Assembly: GCF_000165425.1 (NCBI RefSeq)
Contig: NW_001799200.1
Span: 463,327-527,326 of the forward strand
DNA from: Paramecium tetraurelia
Lineage: Eukaryota > Ciliophora > Oligohymenophorea > Peniculida > Parameciidae
Direction of reading: 5' to 3'
Length of the DNA stretch: 64,000 bases
Shown here: piece by piece, positions 34,026 to 46,279 of the stretch
How the letters are laid out: each line of letters starts with the position of its first letter
Position numbering within the stretch: position 1 is the stretch's first letter
Position numbers and translations under genes: made by a program
Notes under the pieces: model-generated
Told to the model about the DNA's origin: nothing
The model's database searches: none
Seen by the model: the letters and a program-made list of their open reading frames with translations, nothing else

Positions 34026-34461
34026 TTAAAGTCTTTAATTTATATATATATATATATTTATGTTAAAAAATACTTAATTCTGATGGACATAATTATCTTA
34101 TTTCTTAAGAATGAAAGACTAATGGTAATATTTTTTTTAAATTCTCTAACCTTTTTGAAATCAAGCCTCTTAGAGAGAAGTGTATAACCACATTCATTAT
34201 CAATAATTAGAATATTATTCCTGTATTCTATGAAGTAAAATTAATAATTACGTATTCAAATTAAATTTGAATAGAAGTTCGAATTCTCTTAAATTATATT
34301 ATTCATTGAAAAATGCCTACAATATCTTGAGGTTGCGCTATAAACTATATTTAATGGCTTTATTATAAAAGATTGAGCCATAACTAAAGATTATGAAATT
34401 TATATAGAGTATAATCAATAAGAATTTATTGTTTTTTCAATATTTTTATCAAAAATTAATA
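34026..34461. other. AT-rich spacer with (TA)n run
   Basis: About 435 bp between two plus-strand genes. Contains a TATATATATATATAT run at about 34040-34056. No frame convinced me. Confidence 0.4.
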
Positions 34462-36251
34462 ATGAAAAGTGCTATTACACTTGTAAGAATCATCACTATT
34501 GATATAGCTAAATAAATGGAATTACTCAAAAAGGTAGATGCATAACTTTACGGAAATTTAAGATGGCATAGTGTTTGCTTAATTATTGGAAGATTAGTAA
34601 ATATATTGTTCAAAATTTCTAGTCTAGGTATGGATGTTAGAAGAGCACTATGGAACCAAATTATTAGTAATATACAACTAACAAGGAAAAAATATAAATT
34701 AGATGTTATAGACTTTGATGATGACATAGCACTTTCTGATAGCAATTTAGAATTAGCAAAATTTATATAGTACTTTATAAATACGCTGTTACGAGTGAAT
34801 TCGCAATATTTAATAGAGATGATGTAATAATTATTGCCACAATAATAATAAGAGATTATGGGATTTTTGTAAAACCCAATTGATGACATTGGAAGTTTTC
34901 AAGATTATGGATAATTTGAGCATTAGACAACTAACACAATTATTACTTTAGAAGAAAGTCTGAATGCAAAGGATAGTATCATAGCACAACAAAATAAATA
35001 AATAGAACAATTGAAAATTGAATATCAAAATAAGGTTGAAGATTAACAAACGAAAATTACTGAATTGCGGGAAAGAATAGGATAATTATATGATTCAGAA
35101 GGATTCTTTTTATCAAAACTAAATTGTGGTGATTTTGAGGAGGTACACAATAAATTTCAGGAATATATCAAAGAAATTGAAAATAATAAGCAAATAATAG
35201 AAGATATGAATTATCTTGTGTAAAACCAGTAAAAGGAAATCGCTAAGGTGCAATAAAAGAACTAATCCCTTAAATCATAGTTACTATCATGTCCACCAAC
35301 TGCAAGATCAATCGAGCCAGAATAACAATAGATTATAATAAAAGATCCATAGGAATTGAAAACGATAGAGAGTTTGAAAGCTCAAATTCAAGGAATCAAG
35401 GAAGAGAATTAAAGAATATTAGGAATGAAACAAGCATAATATGAATCCTAATTAACCGCATTAAGGAGGAGCCTTTATGAAGCAGAACAATAGGCAACAT
35501 CTTTTAAGAAGAAGATGGAGAAGTTCAAATTAGAACTCGAAGAATATTAAAGCATGAATTAATATGATAAGAAATTACCCTTTGAGAGTTTACGACATCA
35601 AGGAGTATATTCATAAAACAATAGTTATATATGTGAGGTTGAGTAACGATTTGGATAATCGCCTAAATCAACATGTCTTGACTTTTTCTAGTCTCAAAAT
35701 AAATCTGAATTCGATCACGCTATGTCTCAGAATAATCAATCAATAAAATATATGGATGAGACCAACATCACAAAATTACAGTTGTAATTAAAAGAGAAAT
35801 CCAACAAGGTGACATAATTGGAGAGATAGTTGAATGTGGTTCAGTAAGGTTCTCATTCCAGGAGGAATTCAATGACAAAATAATATTAAATTTAACAGGA
35901 AAGGACTTTTGAGTAACCTACTATTTTAGATGTATTTTATATCTATTATTTAAGACATTAAGATAGTATGTTGAGTTGTCGTAATAAAAGGATAAGGAGA
36001 TCAACGAATTAAGACAGTAATAGAATTAAAATTTTATAGATTTGTGCAAATAAATAGTAAAGTAAAATGAATAGATACAGAAATTAAATGCTGTAATAGT
36101 GAATAATAAAACTCCTGATTAAATGCAAGAGATTACAGAAAAACATTAAAATGATTTACAAGCTTTGAATCAATATTATGTTGAAGTTTTAAATAATAAG
36201 GATGAGTTGCTTCATTTAATAATTTCTCTATTCTATGATGTCGCCAAATGA
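34462..36251 (+). CDS. Coiled-coil protein (588 aa)
   Basis: One intron (35932-35954, AAG end) gives 588 residues. The N-terminal 110 residues are globular (LYGNLRWHSVCLIIGRLVN, VRRALWNQIISNIQLTRKKY, LDVIDFDDDIALSD); the rest is long coiled coil (TLEESLNAKDSIIAQQNKQI, ESLKAQIQGIKEEN, KKMEKFKLELEEYQSMNQ), broken near residue 350 by a Ser/Asn-rich linker. ATG 34462 is used; ATG 34516 in the same frame would drop 18 residues. Likely a cytoskeletal or basal-body-type structural protein, inferred from coiled coils only. Confidence 0.7.
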
Positions 36252-36492
36252 GGATTCATTTTATATTTATTACTTTTTTGAATTATAAACTAAAGCAAAA
36301 TCATTATTTATAATATAAGATGAAATCTAGAATCCCTTGTAGACAGGTATCAGATTCTATTATAATTGTATTGGTTGAGAGAATTCAATAAAATTGATTA
36401 GTAGGATGTCTAATAATATATCAAAGTTCTGAATTTGTTTAATAGTTAATATCGGATTAAAAGATTTAAAATAATACGCAAATATTTTATTA

Positions 36493-38120
36493 ATGTTCCA
36501 CAATCAGCTACGAAAGTAATCTTTTAGATTCAGCAACATTGCTTAAAATTACATTAATGGAGTCTGGAAAGCATCTAACGGAGGAATAGCTTTGGAAAGG
36601 AGATCTCCTCTGACCGATGAAGTTGTTGGAATTACTAAATAGACAACTTAAGCTGAATTCAATGAGGCAGTAGATGCAGCTAAAACAGCATTTAAAACAT
36701 GGTCTTAAGTGCCATTACCAACCAGACAAAGGTAATCTGTAGATTTAACTCTAGATACATGTTTGAGTATCAAGCTAGGATCAGATCTAAAATAGATGAT
36801 ATTGCTAATATAATAGTAGAGGAGCACGGAAAAACATTGGCAGATGCAAAAGGTGATGTCATCAGAGGATTGGAAGTTGTAGAAGCTGCTTGTGGAATTA
36901 CACATGTCATGTAGGGAGAAACAGTGGAGAATTTGGCTAAAGGTGTTGACACCTATAGTTACAGAGTGCCTTTGGGTGTCTGTGCAGGAGTCTGTCCTTT
37001 TAATTTCCCCGCAATGATTCCAGTATATTTATAGATCATTATTTTAGTTATGGATGTTCCCCATTGCAATTGTCACAGGAAATACCTATGTGTTGAAACC
37101 AAGTGAGAGAGTACCAGGAGCAGTCACTTATTTGACTAAATTACTTGAGGAATCTGGAGTTCCTAAAGGAGTTGTCAATGTTGTACAAGGAGGTTTTGAA
37201 ACAACTAAACACATCTGTGAACACCCTGATATCAAGGCTGTATCATTTGTGGGTGGAAACAAAGCTGGTGATTATATCTATGAAAATGCATCAAAAACAT
37301 TTAAGAGATGTCAAATCAATATGGGAGCCAAGAATCACGGTGTCATTATGCCAGATGCTGATAAGGAGGATTGTTTGAATGCTTTGGCTTCAGCAGCCTT
37401 TGGCTCAACTGGTTAAAGGTGCATGGCCTTGAGTGTGGCTATTTTTGTAGGAAAGAGCAGGGAATGGATTCCTGATCTAATTGCTAAAGCTAAATCTTTC
37501 AAGGTTGGACCTGGACATGAAAATATTGATATCGCCCCTGTCTCATATAAAGAATTATATGAGAGAATTCATTATTTAGTTGGTACAGCTGAAAAGGAAG
37601 GAGGTAAATTGATTTTGGATGGAAGATCCTTTAAACATCCAAAATATCCAAAGGGCTATTTTGTTGGTCCAACCATTATTGATAATGTATACAATTGTTC
37701 TATTTTAAGATGAACACAAATAATACATCCTACAAAGAAGAAGTATTTGGACCAGTCCTTAATATATTGTATGCAGATACCCTTGATCAAGCCTTAGAGA
37801 TTATTAATAAGTAATGCAATCTTATATATATTAATAGTAATCCTTGGGGAAATGGAACAGCCATCTTCACATAAAATGGATCAATCGCTAGAAAATTCTA
37901 AAATGAAGTTAATGCAGGACAAATTGGAATCAACCTCCCTATCCCAGTTCCTTTGCCTATGTTTTCATTCACTGGAAATAAGAGATCTTTTAACGGTGAT
38001 GCCAATTTCTATGGCAAAGCCGGTATTAGATTTTTCACTTAAATGAAAACAATCACTTCTAGATGGAAAGAACCATCAGACAGCTATACATTAAGCACAG
38101 CCATGCCTACAATGAAATGA
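36493..38120 (+). CDS. ALDH6A1: Methylmalonate-semialdehyde dehydrogenase (509 aa)
   Basis: Mitochondrial CoA-acylating aldehyde dehydrogenase of valine and thymine breakdown; oxidises methylmalonate semialdehyde to propionyl-CoA with NAD+. Four introns (36732-36754, 37023-37047, 37687-37709 AAG end, 37811-37837) give 509 residues, the family length. A basic leader ([15 protein letters not shown]) looks like a mitochondrial presequence. Landmarks: [44 protein letters not shown], the NAD-binding [13 protein letters not shown], the catalytic-Cys block [36 protein letters not shown] and [12 protein letters not shown]. The [10 protein letters not shown] block and the GQRCMA cysteine are typical of this subfamily. 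Everything needed for activity is present. Confidence 0.95.
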
Positions 38121-38336
38121 AATATAAGAGTATTAAATTATAACAAATAATCATATATAATATTGTATAACTAGCAAAGATTCCTTTTAATTACAGTCTA
38201 CAATTATATATAACATAATTGTTAAGTATCTTATCATTAATTATCAAAATTTAATTCTATTTTTAAGAATTTTCGCTTTAAGATGTGGAAAATATTACTA
38301 AAATAAAAAAATCGATTGAATATATTATTTCATTAA

Positions 38337-38947
38337 TCATAACAAGGAAACTATGATGAAATATACAATATATATAGGTATCATAGTGACGAATATATAA
38401 AAGGCATTAATATTTCCTCTACCTATACATTTACCTGTCCATGGACAATGATGATCGAATCCTTAGATACACACATCACAATCTTCGCAATGATACAATG
38501 CACCTAAGTCTCTTGGGTTGTTACAAACCTAATAAAATTTAATTATCGCTTTTTCTTACTATGCATTACAATACACCTTTATATTCTCTAGAACTAGTCA
38601 CAATGCCAGGATTTTTGAGGGCAGTAATCAAGTAACTAAACATTTACAGTGCAGCAACAAAAATTGAGCAGTAGTATACGTAAAGACCCTTGCTAATTGC
38701 GATCTCAAAAATTAAAAAATAACTGGCTGCACCAAAAGTTACTATCATGCATAATGTCAGAGGCCCTAAACTAATTATTTATAAATTATTTACAATGGGG
38801 ACCAATTGTGATTAATGGCTCACCTCTTATATATAATAATGTCAGATTGTTTCCAAAATGCCTTTTAAACACAGGGATTTAGATAGATTAGCAAGTGGTA
38901 TTAATATCATCGTCAGTGGTTTATCTGATACTAGTCAATTCTTACAT
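38337..38947 (-). CDS. DHHC palmitoyltransferase (183 aa)
   Basis: Membrane enzyme that attaches palmitate to protein cysteines. Introns at 38766-38793 and 38529-38559 give 183 residues, shorter than most family members. Two membrane segments (LCMIVTFGAASYFLIFEIA, YYCSIFVAALQMFSYLI) precede the Cys-rich domain NNPRDLGALYHCEDCDVCI, then GFDHHCPWTGKCIGRGN with an intact DHHC catalytic site. A third hydrophobic segment (FYIFVTMIPIYIVYFIIV) leads straight to the stop, so a fourth segment and the usual tail are missing; either the gene is naturally short or exons are missed. The Cys-rich core is decisive. Confidence 0.9.
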
Positions 38948-39025
38948 CTTCTTAAATTTTATGTTTATAAAATTATTAGATTTTTAATAATTATTTTATT
39001 AATATTTATATCCTTTGTACAGCAA

Positions 39026-40294
39026 ATGGGTGGATAACTCTCTTAAGATAGCTTCAACGATCCCTCGGATAATTAATAGGACATAATAATTTAACAAGGT
39101 GAAATCAATGAACCAGATATTATTGTAGAATAGTTCACTTTAAATCATAAAAAGGAATAAATTAAAGTTCCGAAAACCAATAGCTAAATTAAAGTAGTAA
39201 GAATTACATATATTACAAAAGGGTAAATAAACAACTAGTTAAATTAATTAAAGCAAGATATCTTTGATTAAAGACTTAAAGTAAGAAGTCTAATAGCCAG
39301 TTAAATAGGAGGTATAATAACTAAAAGAATCTTTAATTGGATCCTAAATTAGAAAAACTGAATAATAAAATTAATAGAATAATTTATCAAACAATTAATC
39401 TAGAATATTTTTAAAAAGCAATCCAAAAAAAATATCTGATACGAATTTCTAAATTTAAAACCATTTTCCAGAATGGATGAATAAGATGATTGAGTAATAT
39501 GGTAATTATCAATGTCCTGAAAAAATTAATTATGAAAATAGTACAGAAGTCATTCTTCAATATGAAGATGGAAGTTACTATAAAGGATAGGTCTAAGGTT
39601 ATGATAGACATGGTTATGGAGTTTATTTGCAAGAATCAGAACTTTTTGAGGGATATTTTGAAAAAAACATTAGAAATGGCTGGGGTAGAGAATTACAATA
39701 AGATATCTTAAAAGTAAACTCTTAAATGATTTTAAGTAAGGAATTTGGAAAGGCGATATAATTACCAGCAACCTTGAAATCAGAAAACAGGATGAATACT
39801 ACAAAGGGGATTGTCAATAGGGATTGCCTCATGGAAAAGGTAAATTAGAAAATAAGGATTATGTATATGAAGGCTATTTCTAAAAAGGCTTAAAAAATGG
39901 GAGAGGATATTTAAAGTATAAGGAAAAAAATGATATTTATGATGGCTAATTCAAAGATGATAAAATGGACGGGCGTGGGAAGTATTATTTCAGTAACAAA
40001 GTTGTTTACGAAGGTAATTTTAAAGAGGGTTAAATCACAGGAAAAGGAGAAATGAGATATCCTAATAATAAGTTTTATAGAGGTATAAATTTGTATTTGA
40101 TTTGTGTAGGTGATTTTCTAAATGGAAAAATGCATGGATAAGGAATTCTGCACAATAGTTCAGATGATCAACATGATGGTTCATTCAAAGATGGTAAGAA
40201 AGATGGGTATGGAAAATCAACACTGAAGGGGATGATTATCACTGGAAAATGGGAAAATGATATTCTAATAGAAGAAGATCCAGATTAATAATGA
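39026..40294 (+). CDS. MORN-repeat protein (397 aa)
   Basis: Introns at about 39194-39221 (AAG), 39714-39736 (AAG) and 40083-40109 give 397 residues. N-terminus MGGQLSQD fits an N-myristoylation signal. An acidic Gln-rich region with a small internal repeat (QEVQQPVKQEVQQLKE) is followed from about residue 160 by at least eight MORN units: YEDGSYYKGQVQGYDRHGYG, GYFEKNIRNGWG, DEYYKGDCQQGLPHGKGKL, YEGYFQKGLKNGRGYL, YDGQFKDDKMDGRGKYYF, YEGNFKEGQITGKGEM, GDFLNGKMHGQGIL and DGSFKDGKKDGYGKS. MORN repeats link membranes (phosphoinositides) to cytoskeleton; in ciliates and other alveolates they sit in cortex and basal-body structures. Confidence 0.9.
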
Positions 40295-41111
40295 ATAAAT
40301 TTCAGGTTAAAAATTATTCAATATATGAATGAATTAAAACTTCTTCAACTATCAACCAATTAGAAAATTAAAATGATTCTTTCCGTTCCATTTTGTATAC
40401 TATTCTATACCTTTGAAATCATGGTTTGAAGTTAATAGAAACAATTTATTTAATCAGAAAAAATTAATTTCTTGTTATTATTAACATTAATTTCATTTAA
40501 TTAAATTGAAATCCATAATTTGATTCGCAATTGTTGCTAATTTAATTTGATTCGGACATCTAAACAAAATATATGAGTATTTATAGCTGCTTTTTAGAAT
40601 TCGATTTAAAATTCATTTATGTGAGTAAACTAAATTAAAATTAATTGACTAATAGTTAAATTTATTTATATGTAATTAACTATAATTATACAAATTTGAA
40701 TATAATTATTTTCTTAATATTAATTTTAGGTATATGAAATATAAACTAATTTGAGTGTGAATGTTCAACAACACTTAATTATAATATTAAATGATGTCAT
40801 TTCCTATTTAGATGCTTCACTGAACTTCAAAGAAAAAGACGAATGAAACCTTAAGTTGTAAATCAATAATCATAAATTTGTACGAATTTTAATATCTTTA
40901 AAAACTATAATTTACCTATTTGCACAATAGATCAATAACATTTGATTAAAGCCATAGAATAAATTTAAATCCTAATAAATTGGATTGGTTTGTAATTTTA
41001 TTTAGAAATTAATTACGTATGGTTTGAAATAAATCTTTTTCTCAAGAGTTCTGAATATAATAATTTTTAAATAATCATTATTGTTTTAGTTTTACAATTA
41101 CATTTGTAATA
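40295..41111. other. AT-rich spacer, no gene seen
   Basis: About 815 bp, one of the longest spacers in the window and very AT-rich (homopolymer-like stretches of A and T). I read both strands with the ciliate code and found only short, low-complexity frames. Confidence 0.4.
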
Positions 41112-41615
41112 ATGGGCTCATGCTATAGTAAAAAACCGAAAACTGAGAATTGTGATATTCGTCTCAATGAGAAGCCTAGAGAGGAAATAGAAAAAAAAAC
41201 TGAAAATTAATTAATACTAGAGCAATACCATAGACTTAGTTAATTAATAGAACTTATTGGAAATACTGATAGTTTAAACCACAAAACAAGAGAACGTATT
41301 AATTACTTAATTATAATACGTTCCAATATTTCAATAATTATTCAACACGAAATCAAGAAACAATTTAAATTGCGAAACATTACTAAATAAGTGAATTTGG
41401 ACGATGAAAAAACATTATACCACGATAAAGAATTTTCATAGAGAGTACTATAACAAATCAAAAAGCTAATCAGCTTGTTAGACTCTCTTTAAGATGATTA
41501 AGAATTCGAAAACTCTTATCCTATTTTAAGTTTCTCCTTAATAGAAATAAATGAATCTATTAAATCAATAATTCATTAATTTCTAGAAACAAAAACGAGG
41601 AACACTTCAATATGA
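41112..41615 (+). CDS. MGSC-start helical protein (167 aa)
   Basis: A single-exon 167-residue protein. The N-terminus MGSCYSKKPK is an excellent dual-acylation signal (Gly2 myristoylation with Ser6, Cys4 palmitoylation), so it should sit on a membrane. The rest is alpha-helical and charged (EQYHRLSQLIELIGNTDSL, RINYLIIIRSNISIIIQHEI, RVLQQIKKLISLLDSLQDD). No known domain. A DHHC palmitoyltransferase lies 2 kb to the left; any link is speculative. Confidence 0.7.
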
Positions 41616-41687
41616 ATAAATTATGTATTAATTAAAATTAGTTTTATAATTTTTATTATTTTATTGATCAAGAATTAATTGTTTAAA

Positions 41688-42277
41688 ATGTATTAATTTA
41701 GATCATCATTATATTATGAACCAAGTGATAGTGGCAGTGTTAAGTCTGTCCAAGTAGCAAATTAAAAATAAGATTAACTTAAATATCTCACTGATTAATT
41801 ATAAGCTGTTATAACGTTTAATGAAAAATTAGAAATAGACTATAACTAATTAAAATCGTAAAATCACTAATTAAAATAAATTTCTATTGAAAGGGACAAA
41901 TAATTAAAAGAAACATCTGAATCTTCTTAGAAATCCATTAATAAATTACAGTAAAATCCTAATTTATCATTAGTGTATTACTTTCTGAAAATTAAAAATT
42001 ATAAGAAATAGTGGTCTCAACAAATAAACATGTAAAATTAGCAAATACTAAAGTCTCTTAATATCAAAATGAAAATATCATTTTTAAATTATCTATACAA
42101 TAATAGGAAGACTATCATTTAGAAGAGATGAAAAAAAGAGCAACAGAATTAGAAAAACATTATTCTCTAATGTAAAATATAGTAACTGAGTTAACTAATT
42201 AAGTTTCATAGCTATGCGAAGAAAAATAGAAATTACAAAAAGAATTAAATGATATTGGCAAATCTTAATAACACTGA
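41688..42277 (+). CDS. Coiled-coil protein (188 aa)
   Basis: One intron (41951-41973) gives 188 residues. Nearly all is heptad-type coiled coil (QLKYLTDQLQAVITFNEKLE, RATELEKHYSLMQNIVTELT, CEEKQKLQKELNDIGKSQQH). It lies only 72 bp downstream of the MGSC gene on the same strand and 100 bp from the convergent GTPase gene. Function unknown. Confidence 0.65.
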
Positions 42278-42377
42278 TTCAAGGGATAAGTAGTAATTTT
42301 AATACAATATATAATAAAATTATCAACAACAGGTAGAATAGTTCTTTTTTTCAACTTTCAATTTACTATTTTATTTC

Positions 42378-43008
42378 TCATTTATTAGTAATTCCTACAA
42401 TAGAATTATTAAATTCTACTTTGTTTTTTAATTCCTCTTCTTATTTTAAATATTCCTCTACAATTTTTTGAAATAGTTCTTGAATCCCTTCATTGTTTTT
42501 GCAACTTGTATATTGGAGGGGTGCTTTAAGATTCTAAATATATGGTTATTGTACATATGAATATTGCTTAGCTTCGTCATATGTAACCTATTCTTATTCT
42601 ATTAAATCACATTTATTACCAACAAGGAAAAAAACTAGAATAATATGGAAAATTACGTTAATTTTTTGAACATATTTATTCAAGACTAGAAACCCACTCT
42701 TTTAATTAAGTAAATGATGATTTTTATGTTATATCATAAACAATGATTACCGCTTGAGCATCTAAATTTTCTAAATTAATACTTCTTAAAAAAAGAGGAA
42801 CCAAAGATCTGAATTTCTCTTATCCAGCTGTATCCCATATTTATAACTTTATTTTATTGTTTTAATATTCCATTTCCTTTGGAACATAATCTGCCCCTAA
42901 ATTTGATTGATTGTGTTCATCAAATTCTTCAAAACAATAACGCTTTACAATGCTACTCTTTCCAACCCCAGAATTGCCTAAAAATGTAATTTTGATTTCT
43001 TTAATCAT
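42378..43008 (-). CDS. Ras/Rab-type small GTPase (202 aa)
   Basis: One intron (42635-42656) gives 202 residues. All nucleotide-binding motifs are present: GNSGVGKS (G1/P-loop), the G2 region NQSNLGADYV, WDTAGQEKFRS (G3), VGNKCD (G4) and TSCKNNEG (G5, Cys replacing the usual Ala of SAK). WDTAGQE and the layout are Rab-like. The C-terminus (EFNNSIVGITNK) has no cysteine, so the prenyl anchor that Rabs use is missing. It converges on the coiled-coil gene at 41688. It probably switches a traffic or ciliary process without being lipid-anchored itself; this is inference. Confidence 0.9.
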
Positions 43009-43172
43009 ATTATCACTAAAAATCTATTAAAAATTTGATTATGTTCATCCACAACTAATAATTTCTGAATTTTTTATTTTAAATTAATTGTTATTGATGA
43101 TGAAAAAATTAAAATGTAATTATCATAATAAGATAAAGCAATAAGCTTCAAAATTATTTATTCCGAATTTAG

Positions 43173-44648
43173 TCACTATAAATAATAATCTAGCCGGCGA
43201 TCAAGTTCTCTTATATTGGTTAATGAAGTTAATTTAAAGATTCGCTTAATTTTTTCAACTATTCTTTAATAGACCTCCTAATCAACTATTAAGCAAGCCC
43301 CCTTATGATTCAATTCAGATTTATTACATCTAAAGTACTTACACAAATTGATGACGATATCCTATGTTACAATAACACTAATTACTTCATTTTAAGATGC
43401 TAATTTTTTATTTTCAAGGTAAGATTACAGAATTTGTTTAATAAACTTCCACACTTCTTTCAAACTTGGATCTGTCTGAAAGAAATAATCTTAAGGTGCA
43501 CATTAGATTACAAGATCTTTGAGACATCTCAAGAATTTTTCATTCTCTTTATATTATTATTTAAGGGTCTTCACACCTTCAATAACTTCTTGATTCAATA
43601 TACTAAAACTAGAGTTAATATTTTTGCTATCAATTGTTAAATTAAGTTCATCTGCCAACTATTTAAAGGTTTTTTCAAATTATGTAAAATCACACTTCTC
43701 AATAACAGAGATTTGGTTATTAATTGACAAGTTGTTAAACTCAAGATTTTGTTTTATATCCTATAATTAATGTCGGAATTATTCAACTTTGGCAAGTAAA
43801 GCCTTATTTTCTCTTTCTAATTGAGGACACATGCACTCCTTTTTTGTTTAAAAATTAGATGGGATTGCTAAATTAAAATATAGTAATATTACAATTTAAC
43901 ATGTATAATTCTTATTTTGAATCTAATAATTTCTTTAATTCCCTATTATTCTTCTTTAAATTTAACAATTCAGTATTCTTTTATTGCACCTCTTATCTAC
44001 TTTCTATTAATTACTATTCATAAATTTCTATTTGTCTAATTTATTATTAAATCACTTGATTTTTTTCATTTCTGATTAGATCTACTTATTAGGTCATATT
44101 TTTGATTGAAGTTGTTAATTATTTTTACAATTCATCGATTAAGTAATCTTTAGCTTCAATTTTTTACTATAAATCAGTATATGCTTTCTATGGTGAAATT
44201 TAAGATTGCATTGATAGTTCGGTCACTTTCGAAAGGTCTACACATTCTTAAAGTTCATTAATGAAACTACTAAATTCTGTATTTGAATAAGTTACTTTTA
44301 TGATTTCCTTGTAACAAGAGTGTCACAACTTTCAAATCTAAATTTTGGAGAAATAAATCCAGGATCATTTTCTTTTTATGAAATGCTGTGTTAACGCTTA
44401 GTTTTCAAAGGTTAAACTGAAGGTTAATCCACATTAAGTCCAAAAGTATTAGATGCTTTTGTTAAACAATCATGTTCATAAGATTTTGATCTCATATGTC
44501 CAGGCATCGATTCAATTCTGTTGCAATTTGATTCATAATTTTGCAGTGTAATAATTTCCGGCTATTTAGTGTTATATTGAAATTCTCTCTTTTTAGATGG
44601 GTTATGAGTTACACGAGAGTCATAATCAGTTTAGAATTAAACTTTCAT
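43173..44648 (-). CDS. Coiled-coil protein (474 aa)
   Basis: Two introns (44270-44295, 43868-43892) give 474 residues. The first 120 residues are polar and probably disordered (MKVQFQTDYDSRVTHNPSKK, MRSKSYEHDCLTKA). From about residue 125 on it is coiled coil (KIEAKDYLIDELQKQLTTS, NTELLNLKKNNRELKKLLDS), then a second helical unit with cysteines (KKECMCPQLERENKALLAK). The end (RRLDYYLQ) is basic. Could be a centrosome/basal-body or intraciliary structural protein; no homologue recognised. Confidence 0.7.
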
Positions 44649-45075
44649 TTATATATATTCAAATTTATTGTTAAAATGATCAACTGATAATAAGTCATAT
44701 TTGAATAATCATTAATTGATTTTCTCATATACCAATTAAATAGTTGTTGTTTAAAGGTTTGGTTAATTGTGATTTACCAAATATATCCTCTAAATTATAC
44801 TCATATATTCTAATAGAAATATTTATAATTCTTTAAAAATATACACTCAAAATGAGAATCAATCATAAAAAAACAGAGTCAATTCCAAATTGGATTTGTT
44901 GATGTTTTCAATTCCTAAGCTCAAATGATCAATTTTACTTCATTTTCTAAGTCTTTAAGTTAGCCTCTATATGTATATGCTTATTTGAAGATCTAGTATG
45001 GGTTATCATTGTTGAAAATAGTCAAAATATTTATGTTTAATAATCTTATTAGGATATATAAATAAAATTAAACAT
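44649..45075. other. Spacer, no gene seen
   Basis: About 430 bp between two minus-strand genes. A short minus-strand open frame (start at about 45013, 26 codons) exists but is too short to support. Otherwise AT-rich. Confidence 0.4.
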
Positions 45076-45999
45076 TCATTCAATCTTTCTGTAAACTTTT
45101 GCATAACCATGCTTAGTGGATTAAATTATGATAGTCCAATCACAACTAAAACAAATTGGTTATTTAGTATCCAAGCAATTTATAAAATTATAGGATTTAC
45201 CTGAATCTATTTCTAAAAGCTCGATTTAGGTATTTTAAATTTTTGATAATCTTGCAAATCGTTTATGATCTGGAGACACATTTATATTTAGATTCTCAAA
45301 TCGCTAGCAATCTCTAAATATTCTGATCATTTTCCCGTTTGAATTATTGATAATTCTATAACAAAACCTTTCCATTCCTCTTACTCTGTCGAAAAAGTAT
45401 TAAACAAGAGGTTATTTGTTTAACATCGCAGTAATGAGAATATCTCTAATATTTCAGATAGTCTTCCTGAAACAAAGGTCTTTTTAATTTGCTTCAATCG
45501 GGCTTAATCAAAATAAGAAATACAATGAGGTTGCGTTCCAATAATTCGATTGTCGCAAAATTAAGCAAAATCAAATCGTGCACTCTCAGTTTAATCGCAG
45601 AACTTTCTGTTTCTTATTAATATCCCAGATGATAAAAGAACCATTCATTAGATTTAATAACAACTTATTTGATTGCTCATTTATATCAAGGCATTTCACT
45701 TAGTTTTCAAGAGTCAACAATTGAACAGGATTCTCGAAATGAGGCATTAGCTTCATTCATAATACTGTCTCTTATTATTCTGAAAAGTTTACTCCCACAG
45801 CGATAAAATACATAGAGTCAGGAGAAAACATTCCTGGTCCACTCCTTTGGAATAATAATATTTTCGACTCTTTTTCTATTAAATTATAGAGAAGCCATTG
45901 TTCTTAATATTTAATTGCAACAATTTTGGAGTCATTGGACATAAGTATCTGTCTTACCCATTAACTTTTGATTTGTTCTTACTCACTTTCTTGATACAT
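45076..45999 (-). CDS. WD-repeat-like protein (307 aa)
   Basis: Single-exon frame of 308 codons. Repeating units of about 40-45 residues alternate beta-strand-like blocks: SNDSKIVAIKYQEQWLLYNL, PGMFSPDSMYFIAVGVNFSE, VKCLDINEQSNKLLLNLMNG followed by SFIIWDINKKQ. SPDS...FIAVG and the WD-type ending FIIWDI are typical of WD40 beta-propellers. The end contains CFSCDWTIIIQSTKHGYAKV. An upstream extension (PEIEDLLNKRYK before the chosen Met) is open but has no ATG. A scaffold role is inferred; the family is uncertain because the repeats are degenerate. Confidence 0.65.
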
Positions 46000-46279
46000 C
46001 TTATATCTTTTATTTAATAAATCTTCAATTTCAGGTTGTCATTTATTTCTTCTCTTAATATATATGTTTCAGTCTCTGACATACTATTATTTTTACTAAC
46101 CGAAGAATTACACATTTTAATCAACCCTTTAAGAATTGTATTATTAAATTAATTTCTACTCATTATCTAAGTTAAATAGATTATATAATCTTGCAGATGA
46201 TCAAACACAAAAGCTATATTTATTATTTACTTATGCAAATAATTAGTTCAATATTCCAATTATTATTATTATAAATTAA

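Noticed and set aside
34040-34056. TA dinucleotide run considered as a repeat element or promoter.
   Set aside because: Such runs are expected at this A+T content and it sits downstream of a gene.
36705-36952. Minus-strand frames of about 60-66 codons over the dehydrogenase.
   Set aside because: Antisense to a strongly conserved enzyme; no independent support.
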